Of a stretch of DNA of 64,000 bases, positions 1-13,200 are shown one piece after another. The DNA comes from Apostichopus japonicus (taxonomy: Eukaryota; Echinodermata; Holothuroidea; Aspidochirotida; Stichopodidae). The notes beneath the pieces are model-generated. The model saw only the letters and a list, made by a program, of their open reading frames with translations, did not search any database and was not told where the DNA came from. Both the position numbers and the translations under genes were made by a program. The DNA is taken from the NCBI RefSeq assembly GCF_037975245.1, contig NC_092562.1:31436554-31500553 (forward strand), read 5' to 3'. Position 1 is the first letter of the stretch. Every line of letters begins with the position of its first letter.

Positions 1-3000
1 CTGGTGTATTAACAACCTGTTAATGTCAAGGACAGTCTGAGGAAGTGATGATGGATACTGCAGGCACTGTCTACTGTGTGAAGAACAACCCACCTGGTAT
101 AGAGGAGGATGGTTGCATGTAGGTGATGGGTACTGTAGGCAGGAGCCTGGTGACGAGGATGGTGGGGGGGGGGGGATAGGTGTAATAGCTACTGCAGGCA
201 CCTTTAGGTATTAAGAATCGTGGTCATATATCCACTTTCCTGAAATGCTCATAAATATTGATGAACCCGAACTACTGATTTTATAATCACACTTAGGGAA
301 CAGTATTAGGGTAAAGTTGAAAGAATCGCATTCCTTCACAAACAAGAGCATCTACTATGGATATTGCTGACTAATGTGTGTATAATTGAATAATTGTCAG
401 GTTTTTGTTTATCTTTACACAAAGTGAGGATTATGTAACTAGATGAAGATTGCCAGGGGCCAATGCAAGGATTCATGTATATATGGTTAATTATCTAGTA
501 CAAATAATAATGTGGGCTTGTAGTGAAATAATGTATCTGGCAATTAAGCATAAATAAACAAATACATGCAGAATTAGTCATATTATTAAAGGATGAGAAA
601 CAACTCCTGGTTTCTATAGTCATAATAATCATATTTACTCTTTTGCTGAAGTAGAAGGAATTATTAATGAAAGTATGACAAAATGTGATCATTTCAATAT
701 TAATAATAGTAACCAGAAAGACCACAGTGATCGAGGCCTCTGTGCATTTTTGCTACATTTAATTCTGTTTAGAATTTGTTTGCTTTCTCACTTTAGTTAC
801 AGGAACATTAACTACTAATGCTAACATGAAATTGTTAGGCAGAAAAATAATCTTGATGATTAGTTTAGGGCAGCATTCCACAACCTTTCCTTGCTATGAC
901 CCAGTCAAAACTTTGGGCATTCAGGGGTGACCCATCAATTAGTCTCTCCCCTAGCCCCAAATATATCAATACAAATGCCACTGGTTTGTATGGTTTCAAA
1001 TGAGTTCTTTCGTCTCGGCCTGAAGACATGACAAAGCAATCCCGAGATTGGGTTACACAAGGCCACAGTGTCGAACTGAGATACTAAGTTGACAATTTTC
1101 TTTTGCGATTTCTGAGAGCACTAAGCATTTGTTTTGGGGAAAACTAGGTTTTGAAGAAGATCATATATGAAAGTGACTCATGAACATCTCAGGTTAGCAC
1201 AGCCAATGGGATCAGCTCCTCAAATAAAAACAAAACAATAGGAATACTGTACAAACCAAAACGGAGAATGTTGATCACAAAAGGCAAAACCGTTCTGTGG
1301 GCCACATGTGGCATCACGCATACATAGGGATTTGGGCACCAATAACTATGACCTTGATTGCCACACTTAAACAGTTTAAAATGCTCATGATGCATTGAAA
1401 ATGCAAGCTGAAATCTGTGGGACAAAGTCCTTCCCTTTAGAAATAAGGACTTTAGCAGTGATGATAAAGCAATGTCTAGGAGCAATGGTTGATGATGCAG
1501 AAGTAAATTGAATTATGTCCATCTGTGCTGAAAACATTTCTATCTGCAAAGGATACATGTAAATTTACATGCAATGGGTGTGTCTAAGATTTACCAAACA
1601 ATGGTTTTGCAAAAAGTCCACTCTAAAAGTCATTTCATCCGCACTAAAATGTGTATATTACAATTTGCTCAAAACAACACTCCAATTTTATTTTCAAACG
1701 GACAAATCTGAGGGTAGAACTTCCTTGTCATATCCTTCAAGAGATTATTCCTAAGTGACCTGATTACATTGTGGCCACTCTTAATATAAAATGGAAGCTA
1801 TGTGATCCGAACCACTTCTCGCGTCTGGACATGGCATCGATTTTCGCTGAGAATACAAACAAAATAAATGATCAAACAGTTTGTTGGAGGTGGTCCTTTC
1901 AAATGATATGTATTACTTCCAATACAAACAAGCCAAGGACAGGTTGACTCTTATGTATGATGTGTAGTATTCTTTTTTATGATGTGTAAATTTTATAATC
2001 AAATCTTCAGGCAATTTTCCAGACCATAATTCATTCTCTTTTCCTCAATTCCTTATGCAGAAGATTATTAAATGATTAAATCAAAAATATTTCTTCAGTC
2101 ATGCAACATGACACATTAGAAGACAATAACTTACATCTAAAAGATGGAAATAAATGTTCAGTTGATAGCCAAATGTTCATAGCCAACCGTTTGTGAGCTA
2201 TCATAATTCTCTAACAATTCGATGACCAAATTGAAGATTTATCTTGCTGTAACTTAGTTTGACAATAACTGCCTGTCAGGAAAACTTTGCTCCTTTACTC
2301 CTACAACTTATCTACTTTAAAGGAAGACTTACGCACCAATTTAATCTTTGAGTCATAACAATTCACTGCCATCATATAAGGATGTATTTCTATAGCGCTG
2401 TGAGGCTATTAAAGTAATTCATGTGCCTGAAGTACTTCCTATGGCATTCAATCTATTAATTCAGATGCAACACAAACCTTAATAGGGAAAATAAGAGGCT
2501 TAAAATCTAGTAAACAATGGATTAACATTAACACATAGGCCTGAAGTGAAGTACTGACCTCAAGTTAGCCTTATCATTTGACAGATTTAACATATTTTGA
2601 AGGTGAATATCTCTGAAAAGTATATAGCAACATTCCCTAATAGGCAAGCACACAAGTTTCCATTTCTTTGTTGGATTATACAGTCATCCTTTAATAATAG
2701 GGGCATACTTAACTTACTATGACTTAATACTTATGGAATATACTTTGGAATAGTACAGGTTTCAAGCAATAGCTTCACAGCATGTTGGTGATTTTATGCA
2801 CAATGATAACTGATGTAATCTAGATCAGCTGATATCATCAAATCCTACTTGACTGAATTACTAGTAACTTCACTTTTAATGAACTGACAGTTTAGTTTGA
2901 GTTTGAGTATATTTCCACAACAATAAGAGAGGAGTAGTACCGAGTCAAGATAAAACAAAGTACTTGGTGTTTCTTATTATGCTTCTTAAATCTATTAATT

Positions 3001-3479
3001 TATCACATTTCAAATTCTGTGTTAGCTTCCAATCATTTCACAGCAACATTGTCAATCGCACCAAGCCTCTTTGGTTCTGCCTAAGTTAATAGAAGTATTT
3101 AAATGTTCACATGATAGTCTTATGTTAATTCAGGAATTCGTTTACTAATTTTATAAAGGAATATTCAGGAATAGCTGTCCAAAATCTACAGAAAAAAGCA
3201 AAATCAAAAGATGAAACATTAGTCAAGGTAAGCAACCCCAAAATATATATGTCAGTGATCCTTATTGAATTTAAACACCAACATTAAATACTAGTCATTT
3301 CAATTAGCCAAAATGACTGAACATAATAAATAGAACCCTTGAGCAAGACACCCTTCCACACAAAGAAATCCCTATAAATATCTTCTTGTTGAACTATTGA
3401 CAAAAATCACATATTACTTGGTCCAATACATGACAGGTCTTTCAAGTTCGGTTGAAGCATTGAAACACACCAGCCGCTA
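1..3479. other. Intergenic sequence without a supported gene
   Basis: AT-rich sequence downstream of the DBT 3' end. The open frames here are short (up to 98 codons), lack recognisable domains and have no consistent splice context. I see no RNA gene. A G-run lies near 165-175. A stretch near 870-960 loosely resembles the end of an old hAT copy but has no partner end. Confidence 0.6.
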
Positions 3480-3925
3480 CACAACCTGAGTGTTGTGTAA
3501 TTGGCTGTGCTTGCAGCCACTACACACTCTGAGTGTTGTGTAATGGGCTGTACTGCACATCAGCTACTATACAACCTATGTGCTAAGTAATTGGCTGTAC
3601 TACACACGAACCAGAGTGTTGTGTAATTGGCTGTACTACACAGCAACCACTAACCAGAGTGCTGTCTTATTATTTGTACTACACACCAACCACTACACAC
3701 CCTATGTGCTGGGTAATTGGCTGTACTACACACGAACCAGAGTGTTGTGTAATTGGCTGTACTACACAGCAACCACTAACCAGAGTGCTGTCTTATTATT
3801 TGTACTACACACCAACCACTACACACCCTATGTGCTGGGTAATTGGCTGTACTACACAGCAACCACTAACCAGAGTGCTGTCTTATTATTTGTACTACAC
3901 ACCAACCACTACACACACAAATTGC
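3480..3925. repeat. Minisatellite, about 125 bp unit built of two related half units
   Basis: Tandem copies contain the phrase TAATTGGCTGTACTACACA at about 3589, 3626, 3714, 3751 and 3841, alternating with a variant ending TTATTTGTACTACACACC. The array creates two overlapping long open frames because the unit lacks stops, so these are not treated as genes. It lies just downstream of the DBT stop codon on the minus strand. Confidence 0.85.
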
Positions 3926-4202
3926 TGTGATGTATTTCATAAAATGTTTCTCAAAGTAAGGTTTTCCCTGTTTAACTATAACATGCGGCAAATCACCTTA
4001 TTCAGTGTGACTAAATTCATTAAAAAAAAAAACTCTGTGGCTTTTGTTTTTACCATACATTTTGTTATATAACATAAATATTTGAATGAGTGCTTGCACT
4101 ACACTTTGGAACCAATATGCCGCATTCACAAATTGACCAAAGTAGGAGGTGCCAAATTGAGAGTCACACACAACTGGGGTGGGGGGAGGGGGGGCGGGGG
4201 AA

Positions 4203-7200
4203 TTATTTCATATCCAGCATCATGGTAGCAGGATTCTCCAGGTATGACTTCCACTGGTTGGAGAACCTTGCCATGGTAGCTCCATCAATGACTCTATGAT
4301 CAGCTGACCAGCTCACATTCAAGATATGGGCTTTGATAATGTTATCATCCTCATCAAACCTTGGCACCACCTGAAAACAGAACAGACAATGGAGGGTAAA
4401 TGAGGTTGTCCAGTAATAACACATCATGACTTATCAGATGGGAGATGGAAGCTTAGGAAAGCTAACGGTCAACATAGATTTTGGTTGCGTATTGCAGATA
4501 CAAGCTTAGGGTACTGCAATTTGAGAAATGAGTTGTCTCAAAGAAAATCATACATTGTAGAGGAATACATCCTTTATTCCTTCCAATACAAGAATTACAA
4601 CCAATCACAACCAACCAATATTTTATCAATTTCATTGAACCTCTTTCTCTTTTGCCTTATGTTTACATATCCGGATAAATCTTAAACCTCACCTGGACTT
4701 TACCGATAGCTCCAATGGCGACTTCTGGAGAGAAGATAACTGGCGAAGTGTAGGTGCCACCAACCTGCCACAGAGAAAAGCAAAATTATTAAAGATAACT
4801 GGCGTTGTGTAGGTACCACCAAACTGCCACAGAGAAATACAAAATGATGGAATGCACTTAAAGGAACCTTAAAAACAAGACCACCAACTTGTCACAGAGA
4901 AATACTAAATGATGAAATGCCCTTAAAGGAACCTTAAAAACAAGACCACCAACCCTGCTACAAAGAAAAGCAATATGATTAAATGCCCTTAAAGGAACCT
5001 TAAAAACAAGAACACCAACCTGCCACAGAGATAAGCAATATGATTAAATAACCTTAAAGGAACCTTAAAAACAAGACCACCAACCTGCCACAGAGATAAG
5101 CAATATGATTAAATAACCTTAAAGGAACCTTAAAAACAAGACCACCAACCTGCCACAGAGATAAGCAATATGATTAAATACATTTAAAGGAACCTTGAAA
5201 ACAAGACCACCAACCTGCCACAGAGATAAGCAAAATGATTAAATGCCCCTAAAGGAACCTTAACAAACATGACCAGCTCTGCTCATTGCAGGTTACATTT
5301 TGGCAACAGTTTTACCTTTAGTGATGTTATATATCAGTATCACGCCATCTATTTTGTAAAGTTGTTGTGACCTGCATGTGACCTGATGAAAATAAACAGT
5401 TCAATATGGCCGCATGCAGTGGCGTCGCCAAGGGGGGGCTAGGGGGGGTATGTGCCCCCCTGGAAAACCGAGTGCCCCCCCATCTGAGATTTGGGTTGGT
5501 AAAAAAATATATATATATTTTGTTATATTCAACTCCCATCATCTGAGTTGGTTTTTCATAAGGACAAAGAAGCACAGTAATTCGTATTTTCTTCAAATGA
5601 GCTGCGAAAAAATGAAAAAGTTTATCCTTGAACGTCGGGTATCGAAGTCGTAACCCGCGCCATCACAACAGGTGTCGATATTTACATTGAATGTGTCAGT
5701 GCTCACGCCATACCAGCGGATATACACGTCCGCTTCGCGAGCTACATGACTGTGAGAAGGGAGGGTACTGCAATATGTTGCCTTGGTCTGAGGTTGACAG
5801 GTTAGGAGCTGACGAACTGTGAGAATGTGAGGGTCCGCAGGCACCATACTTGCCTATATTTGTGGACCCATATATTAACCCTGTTGTGTAGGGGGTGCAG
5901 AGGTCATTTGAGGTCAGATGCTTGTAGGAACAAATGGCGAATGTTCACACCTGCATACTGAGCCATACTCGATGTGTGATCAAACTTTGGATTGCATGGT
6001 GAGATCCCTGATAGGAGCCAATAACGATGCTGGAACCTGTTACATCTCAATAGATAATGGGTGAAAACGAGAAGGACAAGAAAGGAGTCGGGGGTCATGC
6101 ACACATTAATTCAACAACTGTAGGTTCTATTGATATCGGGTTAGGCATAATATCGACAGCATGTGGTTCATATCCTCTGCAAAATTCTGCGCCTTGTTAA
6201 AATCATTATCTCAAAAATAGCAATTTCTGGAGATATCTTCAGATCGAATTTAGCATCAAATGTGGCAGCATTTTGCATCTAGTCCATCCTCCGTATGCGA
6301 AAAGTTTCCAAAGGGGAGGGGGGCAGTGGCGGCGGAACCAGGGGGAGCTTGGGGGGCTCAGCCCCCCAATGAAAAAGTTGAGGGGGCAAATGCATGATAA
6401 GCCCCCCCCCCCAATATTTACCAAGGCTCCGAAACGTGCATCTGCCCATTTTTCAATGCATACTTGTCGATCTGTCCGATGCACACGTATACTATATAGG
6501 TGTAATAATTTTAGTAAATGCTGGGGGACCCTCGGCCCGTCCCCTGGCTATAGACCACATTGTCACCCCAACCGCGTCTTCACGCCCCGTGAAAAGTGGA
6601 AGCAGTGAGTGTGAGTACCGGTAAGCGCAACACAACTTCGTCTTAGGCCAATGACTTGCTTCATTTCAGCCAGTTCTCCAACATCCCCTTACTACACTCA
6701 AAAACGTCTTTGCGAGTACACTACGAGTAATAGCTACTTTCTTAAAACACCATCGAATATACAAATTACAATGTTTTTACAGACTTTTACGTGCAATCTG
6801 AGAAATTGCAGGCTTGAGACTCATATTTTAGGGCTAGGTATTCGCAGCATAAAACAGTCGGGAAGTGCCGTTTCCGGCCATCTGGGGGTTTGAAAAACCC
6901 AAAATTTTATTGTACGCTCCGCGCCAACCGATGGTGGCGCTCCGCTTAGATAGTCTCTACACATTAGCCCCCCCCAATAATTTTCCCGTTCCGCCGCGCC
7001 CGTAGGGGACACCCCTCCCCTTAGACCCCTCCTCCAGGACGGCGATCCGTATCCACCTAAGTGCCCCCCATCAAATGCTGGTGCCCCCCCAGACTGAAAA
7101 GTCTGGTGACGCCACTGGCCGCATGTGCTGTAAACACTTAGCATTTGTCTTCTTGTTATATCGCTAGGAATCAGGATAATCCTCCATTAATCCAGGGTAT

Positions 7201-10200
7201 AACAAACTGGCGACGAACTAAGGAACAACCTATAATTTAACCCAGAATATTTCTGTATCGTAAACATGGCAGTTTATGGGAATATCGGGCCGTTTGACAA
7301 CACAGTCGAAAGCTTCGAAGATTACGCAGATCGCTGCGATGCCTTTATAGTGGCAAACGATATTGCCGAGGCGAGACAGGCTAATTTTTTTCTCGCTATG
7401 GTGGGCGCTGACACTTTCAAGCTCTTGAAAACGGTATGTAGCCCAGACAAGCCGTGTACACAGACGTATGCGCATCTGAAAACCATCCTGAAAGGACATT
7501 TTTCACCAAAACCGATCGTGATCGCTGAACGTTTTAAATTTTGGGCTGCTTCACAGTCTGAAACCGAGTCAGTTGCAGACTTTATTGTTCGCTTGAAGAA
7601 CTTAGCGACCCATTGCGATTTCAACGCATTTCTACTGGAGGCACTGCGAGACAGACTGGTCTCGGGGCTGCACACAAGATTTGTGAAAACTCAAACGCAG
7701 CTACTCTCAACCGCTGATCTGACGTTTGAAAAAGCTAAAACCAAGTGTCTTGCAGACGAAATGGCTGGCATAGCAACAAGGGAACATATCGATGCAGGAA
7801 GTTCTGTGAGTACAAACAGATTGAATTGGCGGAGCCCTCAAGGTCAAGGACGAAGGAGTCAGGGGACTAGAAACAACAACAAGCACAATAGGTCTAATCA
7901 GCAGCCCTGGCAAGCTAACAGTGCACAATCATGCTATCGCTGCGGGGGAAGCAACCACAAGCCCGATGATTGCAGGTTTCGCGAGGTAAACTGTCATTCG
8001 TGCGGGAAGAAGGGTCATATTCAAAGAGCTTGCCAATCTGGGGCTAAGGGACCTCAAAGCCAGAACAGTTCGCAGAATCAGACGAGGACAGGGGGTCACC
8101 TCAACCACTCCGGCTCAACTACAGTAGCTATAGGCCTATGGAGGATGGTGAGCCTAACGTTAGTTCTAGTAATAAGGACACTAATGAACAGTATGTAGAT
8201 AGTGTTAATACTGATGAAAGTGATTTACATTATGGTTTATATCATACATTATCAGGTGTAAAGACCAATAAGCCGTATTTGATTACATTAGTGGTAGGGG
8301 ACACTAATGTTCCAATAACCATGGAAATTGACACCGGTGCGGCTCTTTCCACCATTTCGGAGCATGTGTACAAGTCCAGTTTGGCCCATTACCCCATAAA
8401 GGATACCAATATAACCCTACGTGGCTATTCAGGTGAAAAGGTGCCTGTGATAGGGAGTATTGTAGTCACGGCAAAGTATGGAGGTTCTAGTTGTAGGATG
8501 GATTTATTGGTTGTCAAGGGAATCCGTCCATCCCTTTTCGGCAGAGACCACTTGAGTAAAATCAAACTAGACTGGGAGAATATTTTTGTGGTATCTGAGC
8601 CAAAACCAGCAAAGGTTGGAATCCAAAATTTGGGGAATCCTGTGTCACCAACCTTGGAAAATTTGTTGAGTCATAATCAGAAAATATTCTCATCAAGGGA
8701 AATGGGTATTAAGGGATTCTCTGCTAGGTTGAGGGTGAAATCAAAAAGTAGACCCAAATACCAAAAGAGTAGGCCAGTGCCTTACTCATTATTGTCAAAG
8801 GTGGAAAATGAATATGAGAAACTTATCAAGAATGATATAGTTACCCAAGTCAACTATAGTGAATGGGCCTCACCAGTTGTGCATGTACAGAAGGGAAACG
8901 GTGAAACAAGAGTATGTGGAGACTACAAAGCTTTGAATGATTGTATTGAAGATGAGGGATACAAATTACCAAATACTAATGATTTATTTGCAAAACTGGC
9001 ACAGGAAGGTACACACCCTAAGGTATTTTCAGTGCTTGATTTATCTGGTGCTTTCAGTCAGCTGTTTCTTGATGACGAATCAGCTAGGCTCCTAGTAATG
9101 AATACACATAAGGGGTTACTATCACCAAAACGTTTGTGTTATGGGGTGAAAACTGCACCAGCTATTTTCCAGGAAACGATGGACAAAATATTATCTGGAT
9201 TAGACAATGTATTTTGTTACATAGATATCTTGATTGCAAAGTTCTGAGAATGAGAATAGTCAGTCACCTTAAGGCCCTCGATGCAGTGTTTGCGAGGTTA
9301 AACATGCACAATGTTCGGCTGAATGGCACAAAATGTCAATTCGTGAAATCAAAGATCAGGTATCTTGGTCATGAGCTCACCAGTGAAGGTGTGAGCCCTT
9401 TGCAGGACAAAATCGAGGCCATACGAAAGGCACCTCGACCAACCAATGTATCTGAATTGCAGTCCTTTCTGGGCATGGTGAACTATTATGGCAAATTTGT
9501 AAGGAATCTCTCTTCTCAGATGCAACCATTGTATGCCCTACTGCAACACAACATTAATTGGGTCTGGAGTGATGACTGTGAGCAAGCTTTTGTTAATGCA
9601 AAGAATGCTTTAGCTAGTAATCAGGTACTCACCCATTTTGATCCAAATAAACCTCTAGTGTTGAGTGTGGATGCTAGTCCATGTGGACTTGGAGCTGTTT
9701 TGGGCCTTCGATATCCAGATGGTTCAGATCGCCCCATAGCATATGCCTCTAGGACATTGAGTCAGACCGAGAAGAATTATGCCCAAATCGAAAAAGAGGC
9801 TCTTGCCATTATTTTTGGGATCAAGAAATTCCACTTGTATTTGTATGGCACTAATTTCACACTTATCACAAATCACCAACTGTTGACTAAGATCTTCGGA
9901 CCAAAACATGGTATCCCGGCTTTGGCGGCAGCTCGTATGCAGAGATGGGCAGTGTTATTGTCCGCATATCAGTACAATATTGAGTACCGCTCTTCTGCAA
10001 AGAATGCAAACGCAGATTTGCTCAGCAGACTCCCAGTTGGGGAAGCCTCCAGTGGTGACCCAGAGGAGTATTTTGTTTTTGAGACAGTCCTAATGGAAAC
10101 CCCTATTACTGTGACTGAAATTTCAAAACATACAGACAAGGGCCCAGTTTTAGCCAAAGTTTTACAGTTTACTCTATCTGGCTGGCCAAATCATTGTGTG

Positions 10201-13200
10201 GACCCTGCCATACAACCATACTTCACACGCAGAGATGAGCTATCCCTGGAGGATGGATGCCTTATTTGGGGGCGTAGAGTAATTATTCCATCCAAATTGC
10301 ATGAGCTTATCCTGAGTGAACTTCATGAATGTCATCCGGGCATGAGTCGGATGAAGGCACTTGCTAAGTGTTATGTATGGTGGCCAGGTTTAGACAAGGA
10401 TATTGAGGATAAAGTTAGGCTGTGCACGCAATGTATACAAGTGCAGAAGGCGCCTAACCCTGAACCATTGCTGTTATGGCCATGGGCCACACAGCCATGG
10501 CAGCGGGTTCACATAGACTATGCAGAGGTCAAAGGTCAGAATTTCTTGCTAGTGGTGGATAGCCATTCAAAGTGGTTGGAGGTATAACCAATGAATACCA
10601 CAACAAGTACTGCCACGATTAATGTGTTGAGAACACTTTTTGCACGTTATGGGTTACCCATTCAGCTAGTAAGTGATAATGGTCCTCAGTTTAGATCTGA
10701 GGAATTTCAGAACTTTCTGAAGTCCAATGGTGTGGACCATACTCTCACTCCTCCATACCATCCAGCTACGAATGGGCTTGCAGAACGCAATGTTCAAACT
10801 TTCAAGAATGCTTTTGCTAAGTCAAGTGGGGAGACATTGGGTCACAAGGTAGCTAATGTTTTATTTACTCTTAGAAATACCCCGAACACAACTACCGGGA
10901 AAACTCCATCAGAGTTATTTCTTAAGAGATCCCCAAGGACTAGGCTCTCTTTAGTGAAACCTAGCCTGCAGAGGAAGGTGGAAAAGAGACAGGATGCTGC
11001 AAAACAGCAAAGGGACCGCAGTTCATCAGTGCGGCAGTTCGACCTTTATCAACCAGTGAGGGTGCGAAATGTGAGAGGGGGGAAGGATCGATGGATTCCT
11101 GGTACCATAGTGAAAGTCAAGGGGCCTCGTACATATATTGTTAGGATCCCTGGCAATAATCGTAGGTTTCTACACTCAGATCATCTTATCCTTGTTGATA
11201 CTGGTGCAAATGCTATGGCTGGAAAACCAAACATCAACTAACCCTATGGATGCTGATGTTGTGCCAGTTCCAGTTAATGTACCTCAGACAACTAGGGAAT
11301 TAGGGCAGAGCTCTAACTTGGATCAGCCAGGACCTTCCACCACATCCCCAGTAGTATCTGGTAGTCCTGTCCACACAGGTCAAACCCCAGTTGTGGTAGC
11401 AGAGTCACCTGCACCATCAGCTACAGTAACCAGGTCAGGCAGAGTTGTCAGACCACCCAAGAGGTTAGAGATTTAACTATACCCTCAAGTTGTTAGTTTT
11501 GGTTGCTTAATTTGATAAAAGATTGATTGATTTAATAAAAGTTGAGTTGTTTAATGAAGAAAAATATTTGATTGTTTCATCATCTGGTAGGAAGGAGTGT
11601 TATATATCAGTATCACGCCATCTATTTTGGTAAAGTTGTTGTGACCTGCATGTGACCTGATGAAAATAAACAGTTCAATATGGCCACATGTGCTGTAAAC
11701 ACTTAGCATTTGTCTTCTTGTTATATCGCTAGGAATCAGGATAATCCTCCATTAATCCAGGGTATAACAAGTGAAATTATCAAATGAGCATCAATCTAAG
11801 AGGTATGGACACCCAGTGTTACCACAAACTATTGATTCAATAAATATGCAAGACCTGAGAGAGGAGATGTTACCATCAAATCCAATCACAACTACAACTG
11901 TGAGTACAGCAGCCATCAGCTCAAAAACTAGCAGATAGTTAACTACTGCTGCTATGAAGTAATGGTTACATTCAATGTTACATTGCCACTGCCTCACCCC
12001 ACCTAAACCCCTGAATTTTGTGTACTGCCTGAATATGCCTGAAAGTAGGGTTTGTACTAGTTTGTACATGTAACATCAACTTTACTTCTCACATGTAATT
12101 TGACCAAAACATCACTTCAAATTTCATCATTGGCTTAGCTTTAGGTTTCTTTACGATGTATTAAAATAAATACCACAAGACGATTCCCAAACAGTACTGT
12201 TCCTTGTCATACATATGCCGTAGAGGATTGATAGAGATCTTACCGTTCCGATATTGGACAAGGAGAAGGTTCCACCACTCAGATCATCACTGCCGAGTTT
12301 ACCAGCCGTTCCTAAGGCTATTAGACGGTTTATTTCAGACGCTACTTCATACACTGTCAGGGCCTGTACATTTTTCACATTTGGCACGAGCAGTCCCGCT
12401 TGTGTGTCAAGTGCAAATCCTATATTGTGGCTGGCCTGAAGAAATGATCAGAATGGTTAAATGTTTGATTGATTATTGTGTCACTCTTGTGGCATTAACA
12501 AAGTTTGGGAGGGGTGGGTGGGTGGGGACTGTAATCTGTGTGGGAGGGGGTGCGTGGGTGGGGGTGTAATCTCCAATGATCGCAAGGTAAATGGAAGGTA
12601 TCACCATCTATGAATAAAACTTCAAATCACTTTAAAACTAATGACACACATTTTAGATAGACAAACATAGTAAATAGTGATGAAGGTTTCTCTCATCGGG
12701 AGTCCCAGCCACAAATTTGAGTTTTAATTACCTTGTACGTCAAATTTTCACAGGCGTCATCCACACTGGCATTCAAAATAGGATAGTGTAGTAAAGCCAT
12801 TGAAGCAGCCTGCAAAGATAAAACAACAACGATAATTCATTTAACAGCCATTGAAGATAAATACAAATCAATGGCAGGCTCTGAGACAAGACTGTAATGT
12901 TCAGTATTAACAGTGTCTATGCAATAACCTCTCATTGAAGGAATGAGGAGAAGTTTACAGAACTGTTACTGGTCTGTTTAATAGAGATACTTGTAGCCAT
13001 CAACTGAAAAGAAAAACTGAACTGTTAGTCCATTCAGGAGATATCACAGTTTAAATGTAGCTTAATACGCAAACTGACGGAATTCTTTAGCAAGCCTACT
13101 TCTTCTTACCTTAATAAATACTGGCATGAATGAGAACCTATCCACCCCTCTCTGCAATGCAGCTTCCTTTAACAGAGGCTTGACAGAAACAAGGCTGGTG

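Larger units (their letters stand above)
5325..7204 (+). repeat. 5' LTR of the gypsy element, split by a hAT insertion
   Basis: The left part is 5325-5416 and the right part 7126-7204; together they match the 172 bp 3' LTR. The bases between are the hAT element 5417-7117 plus its second target copy (7118-7125). The LTR contains an AATAAA within GAAAATAAACAG, a likely R-region polyadenylation signal. Confidence 0.9.
5325..11769 (+). mobile_element. Ty3/gypsy LTR retrotransposon (Mag-like), defective, in DBT intron 9
   Basis: Full-length insertion antisense to DBT. LTRs begin TGTTAT and end ATAACA. A 5 bp target duplication AGTGA flanks it (5320-5324 and 11770-11774). The internal order is primer-site region, gag with two zinc knuckles, protease, reverse transcriptase, RNase H, integrase and polypurine tract, which is the Ty3/gypsy order. 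The 5' LTR is split by a 1.7 kb hAT element. Excluding that insert, the two LTRs differ by one base change and one single-base indel over 172 bp, so insertion was recent. Coding capacity is destroyed by several lesions described under pol. The Mag-clade assignment is inferred from the short LTRs and the integrase context. Confidence 0.93.

Noticed and set aside
870-1060. Possible hAT fragment beginning CAGCATTCCACAACC
   Set aside because: Only one end is suggestive; no inverted partner and no 8 bp duplication were seen.
1189-1485. 98-codon minus-strand frame
   Set aside because: No domain, no splice or promoter context, and ordinary length for chance in AT-rich sequence.
3580-4072. 116- and 137-codon overlapping frames
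   Set aside because: They come from the tandem repeat at 3480-3925, in several frames at once.
7322-7928. Minus-strand frames of 73-117 codons inside the gypsy gag
   Set aside because: Shadows of the plus-strand gag frame; no domain of their own.
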